A stretch of DNA of 37,862 nt from Pseudomonadota bacterium (GTDB lineage Bacteria; Pseudomonadota; Gammaproteobacteria; Steroidobacterales; Steroidobacteraceae): contig JAEWAF010000036.1 of assembly GCA_023391815.1 (NCBI GenBank), forward strand, positions 1-37,862. Reading direction: 5' to 3'. Below are positions 33,451 to 37,862 of the stretch, piece by piece. The stretch's first letter is position 1, and each line of letters begins with the position of its first letter. A program made the position numbers and the translations under genes. Below the pieces are notes generated by a model. The model did not search any database and was not told the DNA's origin. It was given only the letters and a program-made list of their open reading frames with translations.

Positions 33451-35613
33451 TCAGCTTGCCGCCTTCAACTCGCGGCGGCGCTTGTGGAGGATGAACTCCG
33501 TGTAGCCGTTCGGCTGTTCGCGGCCGAGGAAGATCAAATCGCTCGCGGCCTTGAAGGCGACGCTGCCGTTCAGATTGCCGGCCATCGGCCGATATGCCGG
33601 ATCGCCGGCATTCTGTGCGTCGACGACAGCGGCCATTCGCTGCAATGTTTCTTTCACTCGCTGCTCCGTACACACGCCATGGAGCAGCCAGTTCGCCACA
33701 TGCTGACTCGAGATGCGCAAGGTCGCGCGATCTTCCATCAAGCCGACATCATGAATGTCCGGTACCTTCGAGCAGCCGACACCCTGATCGATCCAACGCA
33801 CGACGTAGCCCAGAATGCCTTGGATGTTGTTGTCGAGCTCGGCCTGAATCTCTTCGGACGTGAAGCCCGCTTCCGCCAGCGGCGAGCGCAACAGATCGTC
33901 GATGCCGGTCGCCTTGCCTGATTGCAGCTGACGCTGCAGCTCATTCTGAACCGCACGCACATCCACTTGGTGATAGTGAAGTGCGTGCAATGTGGCGGCG
34001 GTCGGCGACGGGACCCACGCGGTGTTCGCACCCGCGCGCGGATGACCGGACTTCGCGGCCAACATGCCGGCCATCTTGTCCGGCATGGCCCACATGCCCT
34101 TGCCGATCTGCGCGCGGCCGCGCAGACCGCAGTTCAGGCCGATCTCCACGTTGCGCTTCTCGTATGCGACCAGCCAGGGTTGGGTCTTGATCGCTTCCTT
34201 GCGCAGCACCGGTCCGCCCTGCATGGCGGTGTGAATCTCATCGCCGGTGCGATCGAGAAAGCCGGTGTTGATGAACACGATGCGATGTTTGACCTTCTCG
34301 ATGCAGGCACTCAGATTCAAGCTGGTGCGACGCTCTTCGTCCATCACACCGATCTTCACGGTGTGCTTCGGCAGCCCCAGCGCCTCTTCGACCCAGCCGA
34401 ACAACTCGTTGGCCAGCGCCGCCTCGTCCGGACCGTGCATCTTCGGCTTCACCACATACACGGAACCGGTGCGGCTGTTACGGTTGCCGCCACGAAGATC
34501 GTGCAGAGCGATGGCGACCGTGACGAGCGCATCGAGCACCGTCTCGAAAATCTCTTTGCCCTGGTGAAGCACGGCGTCGGTGCGCATGTGATGACCGACG
34601 TTACGCACGAGCATCAGGCTGCGGCCCGGCAATGTGAGCTCTTTGTGACCCGGCGCGGTATAGCTGCGGTCGGCATTGAGCTGGCGTGTCATCGTGCCCT
34701 TGCCCTTGGCGAACGTGGCTTGCAGATCGCCTTTCATCAGGCCCAGCCAGTTGTTATAGACCGCGACTTTCTCTTCCGCATCGACCGCGGCGACCGAGTC
34801 TTCGCAGTCTTGAATCGTCGTGATCGCGGACTCCAGCACCACGTCTGAAACACCCGCGGCGTCGGTCGAACCGATCGGATGTTTGCGATCGATGCAGATC
34901 TCCACGTGCAGGCCGTGATGGCGCAGCAGGATGGCTTCGGGTTCAGCGGCATTGCCGCGCCAGCCTTCGAGCGTTGCGGGAACAGCAAGCGTCGCGCGCG
35001 AGCCATCCTTGAGCGTCACGACCAGCTTGTCACTTTCGATCGCGTACTTGGTCGCGTCTTCGTGTTTGCCATGCGTGAGCGCGGCAACGTCATCCAGGAA
35101 CTTGCGTGCGTAAGCAATGACCTTCGCACCGCGCGCTTCGTTGTATGGAGAGCCGGCGGGCAACGGCGGTTCCAAAGCATCGGTGCCATAGAGCGCGTCG
35201 TAGAGACTTCCCCAGCGCGCGTTCGCTGCGTTCAACGCATATCGCGCGTTGCTCAGAGGGACGACGAGCTGTGGACCGGCGATGTGCGCGATCTCTTTAT
35301 CGACCTGTTCGGTATCGACTTGAAACGGCGCGGGCTCGGGAACGAGATAGCCGATGGATTCGAGGAACTGACGCTGCTTTGTTACATCGATGGGTCTACC
35401 CCGCTGCTGTTGCCACCAGCCATCGATGCGCGCCTGCAAATCGTCACGCTTGGCGAGCAATTGCTCGTTACGCGGCGAGAACTCCCGCACGATGCGTTCC
35501 AGGCTGTTCCAGAATGCCTGCTCTCGCACGCCGGTCCCCGCCAACGCCTGCTGGACGAAATCGTGCAGCACCGGCGCGATCTCCAGGTTCCCCACTTTCA
35601 CTCTTGCGCTCAT
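33451..35613 (-). CDS. glcB: Malate synthase G
   Basis: The enzyme condenses glyoxylate with acetyl-CoA to give malate. The 720 residues fit isoform G (about 720-725 residues), the monomeric form linked to glycolate use rather than AceB. Recognisable parts are the N-terminal VGNLEIAPVLHDFV, the core GKGTMTRQLNADRSYTAP, the glyoxylate/Mg segment DALVTVAIALHDLRGG, then LNCGLRGRAQIGKGMWAMP. The C-terminal catalytic loop GCSKVPDIHDVGLMEDRATLR holds the Cys and the Asp expected of the active site. A good promoter lies upstream at 35646-35675. In E. coli glcB is the last gene of glcDEFGB; here it is convergent and has its own promoter. Confidence 0.96.
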   Translation of the reverse strand: MSARVKVGNLEIAPVLHDFVQQALAGTGVREQAFWNSLERIVREFSPRNEQLLAKRDDLQARIDGWWQQQRGRPIDVTKQRQFLESIGYLVPEPAPFQVDTEQVDKEIAHIAGPQLVVPLSNARYALNAANARWGSLYDALYGTDALEPPLPAGSPYNEARGAKVIAYARKFLDDVAALTHGKHEDATKYAIESDKLVVTLKDGSRATLAVPATLEGWRGNAAEPEAILLRHHGLHVEICIDRKHPIGSTDAAGVSDVVLESAITTIQDCEDSVAAVDAEEKVAVYNNWLGLMKGDLQATFAKGKGTMTRQLNADRSYTAPGHKELTLPGRSLMLVRNVGHHMRTDAVLHQGKEIFETVLDALVTVAIALHDLRGGNRNSRTGSVYVVKPKMHGPDEAALANELFGWVEEALGLPKHTVKIGVMDEERRTSLNLSACIEKVKHRIVFINTGFLDRTGDEIHTAMQGGPVLRKEAIKTQPWLVAYEKRNVEIGLNCGLRGRAQIGKGMWAMPDKMAGMLAAKSGHPRAGANTAWVPSPTAATLHALHYHQVDVRAVQNELQRQLQSGKATGIDDLLRSPLAEAGFTSEEIQAELDNNIQGILGYVVRWIDQGVGCSKVPDIHDVGLMEDRATLRISSQHVANWLLHGVCTEQRVKETLQRMAAVVDAQNAGDPAYRPMAGNLNGSVAFKAASDLIFLGREQPNGYTEFILHKRRRELKAAS

Positions 35614-35645
35614 CGTCGTGTCACTCGCAGGTTCGACTGCCGGTG

Positions 35646-35675
35646 ACTATAGAGTTCCGGTTCGAGCACCGTCAA
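35646..35675 (-). promoter_or_regulatory. Candidate promoter of malate synthase gene
   Basis: On the minus strand TTGACG (35670-35675) and TATAGT (35646-35651) are 18 bp apart. This is the best sigma-70-like pair in the window. It would start the mRNA about 25 bp before the glcB ATG. Confidence 0.55.
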
Positions 35676-35785
35676 AGCGCCCGAGCGCATCGCTGCGCGG
35701 CACCTCTCGACAAGCTCGCGATGACAGGGGACCATCGTGTCCTTCGCATTGCGCCGCGAATCCTGGCAGGTCGATTCGTTACCTC

Positions 35786-36355
35786 ATGAAGTTCTGTTCC
35801 AATTGTGCCCACCCGGTGAGTCTGAGCGTTCCGCCGGGCGACCATCTGCCGCGCTATGTGTGCGCCAACTGCGGCACGATCCATTACGAAAACCCGCGCA
35901 TCATCGCGGGCTGTGTCATCGAGCACGAAGGCAAAATCCTGTTGTGCAAACGGGCCATCGAGCCGCGTCATGGCTTCTGGACCATACCGGCCGGCTTCAT
36001 GGAGAACGGCGAATCGGTACAACAAGCGGCCGCCCGCGAGGCGATGGAAGAAGCGCTGGCGGAGGTACGGATCGGCTCCCTGCTGGCCGTCGTCAACGTG
36101 TTGCGCGCCCATCAGGTGCACATGATGTTTCGCGCCACGCTAACGCAGCCTTCGTTTGGAATCGGGCCCGAAAGTCTCGAGTCCCGACTCTACGCCGAGG
36201 AGGAGATTCCCTGGCACGACCTGGCCTTTTTGAGCAGCGAATTCGCCCTGCGCCGGTACCTGGAGGACCGCGCCAAGGGCCGCGAGCTGCTGCATTTCCG
36301 CGATATCGACTGGCGGGACGGCAAGCCGATCCAGACCGATGGCCATTCCCAATGA
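35786..36355 (+). CDS. NUDIX hydrolase with N-terminal zinc ribbon
   Basis: The 189-residue protein has a zinc ribbon (Cys4, Cys7, Cys26, Cys29 in FCSNCAHPV and YVCANCGTIHY) followed by a NUDIX domain, the plan of NudC-like and COG1051 hydrolases that cleave nucleoside diphosphate-linked compounds. The NUDIX box spans 70-94 (GFMENGESVQQAAAREAMEE, then ALAEV). Gly70, Glu76, Arg84, Glu85, Glu88 and Glu89 are kept, so metal-dependent catalysis is plausible. The late glycine of the consensus is Leu91. It is shorter than NudC (about 257), so NADH pyrophosphatase cannot be assumed. ATG 35786 is chosen because the ribbon begins directly after it; no strong ribosome-binding site is visible. Confidence 0.88.
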   Translation: MKFCSNCAHPVSLSVPPGDHLPRYVCANCGTIHYENPRIIAGCVIEHEGKILLCKRAIEPRHGFWTIPAGFMENGESVQQAAAREAMEEALAEVRIGSLLAVVNVLRAHQVHMMFRATLTQPSFGIGPESLESRLYAEEEIPWHDLAFLSSEFALRRYLEDRAKGRELLHFRDIDWRDGKPIQTDGHSQ

Positions 36356-36476
36356 ACAGGCCGCCATAACCGCCTCGCCTCGCATCCCCGCGCCCCCTTT
36401 GGCACAATGCGCGGCCTCGAACGCGCAATCCCTTGTCCACGCGCCGTTCCGGAAGCGATTTGCGGAGTCCTAGCCG

Positions 36477-36800
36477 ATGACCTTCGTCGTCACTGAAAAC
36501 TGCATCAAGTGCAAGTACACCGACTGCGTCGAGGTGTGCCCGGTCGACTGTTTCCACGAAGGTCCGAACTTCCTGGTGATCGACCCGGATGAATGCATCG
36601 ACTGCACGCTGTGCGAGCCGGAGTGCCCGGCCGAAGCGATTTTCTCCGAGGAGGAGCTGCCGGACGGCCAGCAGCAGTTCAAGCAGTTGAACGCCGACCT
36701 GGCCAAGTCATGGCCGGTGATCACGGAGAAGAAGGCGATGCCGGCCGATGCCAAGGAGTGGGACGGCAAGCCGGATAAGTTGAAGCTGCTGGAGCGTTGA
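36477..36800 (+). CDS. fdxA: Seven-iron ferredoxin FdxA
   Basis: This 107-residue electron carrier belongs to the Azotobacter FdI-like 3Fe-4S/4Fe-4S ferredoxins common in proteobacteria. Cysteines at 9, 12, 17, 21 and 25 (ENCIKCKYTDCVEVCPVDC) and at 40, 43, 46 and 50 (CIDCTLCEPEC) fit one 3Fe-4S cluster (9, 17, 50) and one 4Fe-4S cluster (21, 40, 43, 46). The C-terminal extension after residue 60 (LNADLAKSWPVITEKK) is typical. GGAG lies about 9 bp before the ATG. It stands alone between the NUDIX gene and the convergent dsbC gene. The physiological partner is not shown. Confidence 0.95.
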   Translation: MTFVVTENCIKCKYTDCVEVCPVDCFHEGPNFLVIDPDECIDCTLCEPECPAEAIFSEEELPDGQQQFKQLNADLAKSWPVITEKKAMPADAKEWDGKPDKLKLLER

Positions 36801-36859
36801 GACTCGCGGGCGCCGTCAGTCGCGCCCGGTCTCGATGTACCCCGCCGCCTCAGGCGGCG

Positions 36860-36921
36860 GCGAGCAGCAAAAAGTCACTCCTTTCGCTGCTCGCACGAGG
36901 GTCGGGGCACGAGCCCGACCC
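36860..36921. terminator. Hairpins between convergent fdxA and dsbC
   Basis: GCGAGCAGC (36860-36868) pairs with GCTGCTCGC (36886-36894) around a 17-base loop, and GGGTCGGG (36899-36906) pairs with CCCGACCC (36914-36921) around 7 bases. They lie between two facing gene ends, where a bidirectional terminator is expected. Neither has a clear T-tract. Confidence 0.4.
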
Positions 36922-36932
36922 GAGTCGATGAA

Positions 36933-37700
36933 TCAATCGGTGGCGGTTCCATCCAATCGGCTCACCATCTGGTCCGGCGCCAGATAGCCGCCGATGTACT
37001 CGCCGCTGTCGGTGAAGATCGCCGGCGTGCCGCGCACCCCGAGCTGCTCACCCAACTTGTACTGCTTGGCGACCGGCGTGGAGCACTGCGCCGCCTTGAC
37101 GGTCTTGCCCGCCTTGGCGTCGGTGATGGCTTTCTTGCGATCGGTCGAGCACCACACCGCTTCCATCTTGGCCCAATCGTCGGTGCCCGGCCCGGCACGC
37201 GGGTACGCCAGGTAGCGGACCTGCACGCCACGATCGTTCAGCTGCGCGATTTCGCTGTGAAGCTTCCGGCAGTAGCCGCATTCGACGTCGGTGAACACGG
37301 TGATCGTGTACTTCACCTTCTGCGGCTTGAACACGATCATGTCCTTCTCATCGAGCTTGGACAGCGCCGAGATGCGGGCCTTCTGGCGACCGGCTTCGGT
37401 CACGTTGGTCCGGGAGTCGATCTCGTACATGTCGCCCGCGATCAGGAAACGGCCGTCGCCGCTGATGTAGGCCACTTCGCCGCCCATCTGGACCTCGTAG
37501 ATGTCCTTCATGGGCGAGGGTCGCACTTCGTCGACCTTCATCTCGGGGAATTTCTTGGCGATGGCCGCGCGGATGGTGGCGTCGGCGGATTTCTGATCGG
37601 TCGCCTTGGCCGGCGCGGCCGTCTCGGCGGCGGCCACCGAGGTGGCCAGCAACGTCGCCAGCGACAGGTTGGCGAACAGACACAACAACTGTTTTTTCAT
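36933..37700 (-). CDS. dsbC: Thiol:disulfide interchange protein DsbC
   Basis: DsbC is a periplasmic disulfide isomerase that repairs wrong disulfides and is kept reduced by DsbD. The 255-residue protein has a signal peptide (KKQLLCLFANLSLATLLATSVAAA), an N-terminal dimerisation domain (ATIRAAIAKKFPEMKVDEVRP, then VAYISGDGRFLIAGDMYEI), and a thioredoxin-fold domain. The active site is CGYC (Cys141, Cys144) in FTDVECGYCRKLH, and the cis-proline is in GVRGTPAIF. Two further cysteines (VWCSTD and AAQCST) match the structural disulfide of the family. I chose ATG 37700, directly before the signal peptide, with GAGAG upstream; the frame runs to 37754 with an unlikely leader. It would serve cysteine-containing envelope proteins such as the secreted protein at 2953-3306. 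Confidence 0.94.
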   Translation of the reverse strand: MKKQLLCLFANLSLATLLATSVAAAETAAPAKATDQKSADATIRAAIAKKFPEMKVDEVRPSPMKDIYEVQMGGEVAYISGDGRFLIAGDMYEIDSRTNVTEAGRQKARISALSKLDEKDMIVFKPQKVKYTITVFTDVECGYCRKLHSEIAQLNDRGVQVRYLAYPRAGPGTDDWAKMEAVWCSTDRKKAITDAKAGKTVKAAQCSTPVAKQYKLGEQLGVRGTPAIFTDSGEYIGGYLAPDQMVSRLDGTATD

Positions 37701-37839
37701 GGGAACTCTCGTGACCCTCGCCCGATTCGACGCCGCCAGGGCGACGCAGTTCAATGCATTCGGCTGGAGGAGGCCGAGCGAGTCTACCAGCTGCCGGGGC
37801 CCCGGCGAGAGTACGTAAGGGTGACTGCGGGTGTCATTT

Positions 37840-37862
37840 CGCGGCGACTTAACGTCGCCGCG
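37840..37862. other. Perfect 9-bp-stem hairpin at the right edge
   Basis: CGCGGCGAC and GTCGCCGCG form a 9-bp stem around TTAAC, ending at the last base of the window. It could be a terminator for a gene outside the window on the right or part of a repeat; the flank needed to decide is not visible. Confidence 0.35.

Noticed and set aside
36400..36414. Sigma-54-like TGGCAC upstream of fdxA
   Set aside because: The GG element is present, but a GC does not fall 10 bp after it (it is two bases short), so the -24/-12 spacing fails.
1..37862. tRNA, rRNA, CRISPR arrays, insertion sequences and phage genes
   Set aside because: I saw no cloverleaf-like, repeat-spacer or transposase-coding sequence. 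Very small or degenerate elements could be missed by eye.

Overview
The window is GC-rich, densely packed bacterial DNA. It looks like the chromosome of an aerobic Gram-negative gammaproteobacterium. The evidence is a TonB-dependent receptor, outer-membrane porin-like and NodT-type lipoproteins, periplasmic DsbC, glycolate oxidase GlcDEF with malate synthase G, and a seven-iron ferredoxin. The gene style suggests a Xanthomonadales or Steroidobacter-like lineage, but that is inference and no marker gene is present to prove it. I saw no tRNA, rRNA, CRISPR array, transposase or phage gene.

Layout from left to right. (a) 1-6062: the 3' part of a zinc alcohol dehydrogenase, a fused phosphotransferase/P-loop kinase, a minus-strand pair (small secreted protein and Dps), and a full-length MprF. 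(b) 6088-6708: a ccdAB toxin-antitoxin pair whose toxin gene is frameshifted, with a palindrome upstream. (c) 6736-14020: a CecR-like TetR repressor divergent from a complete ybhG-ybhF-ybhS-ybhR plus outer-membrane-factor operon, i.e. a tripartite ABC exporter, with a palindrome in the shared promoter. (d) 14150-17722: an FAD monooxygenase and a soluble hybrid histidine kinase that overlap tail to tail. (e) 17884-28981: a minus-strand block with two tandem giant secreted propeller-amidohydrolases, a TonB receptor, a cupredoxin and a porin-like protein. (f) 29116-35613: a Tat-exported Dabb protein divergent from glcDEF, which converges on malate synthase G. (g) 35786-37700: a NUDIX hydrolase, ferredoxin FdxA and DsbC.

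How the parts fit together. Genes 7558-14020 would build one inner-to-outer membrane efflux machine controlled by the adjacent repressor. GlcDEF oxidises glycolate to glyoxylate and GlcB condenses glyoxylate with acetyl-CoA to malate, so region (f) is a complete glycolate assimilation route. Region (e) is the least explained part. Its outer-membrane receptor, copper-type periplasmic protein, porin-like barrel and two diverged envelope hydrolases suggest capture and breakdown of an unidentified amide- or peptide-like ligand. It is the best candidate here for an undescribed system.
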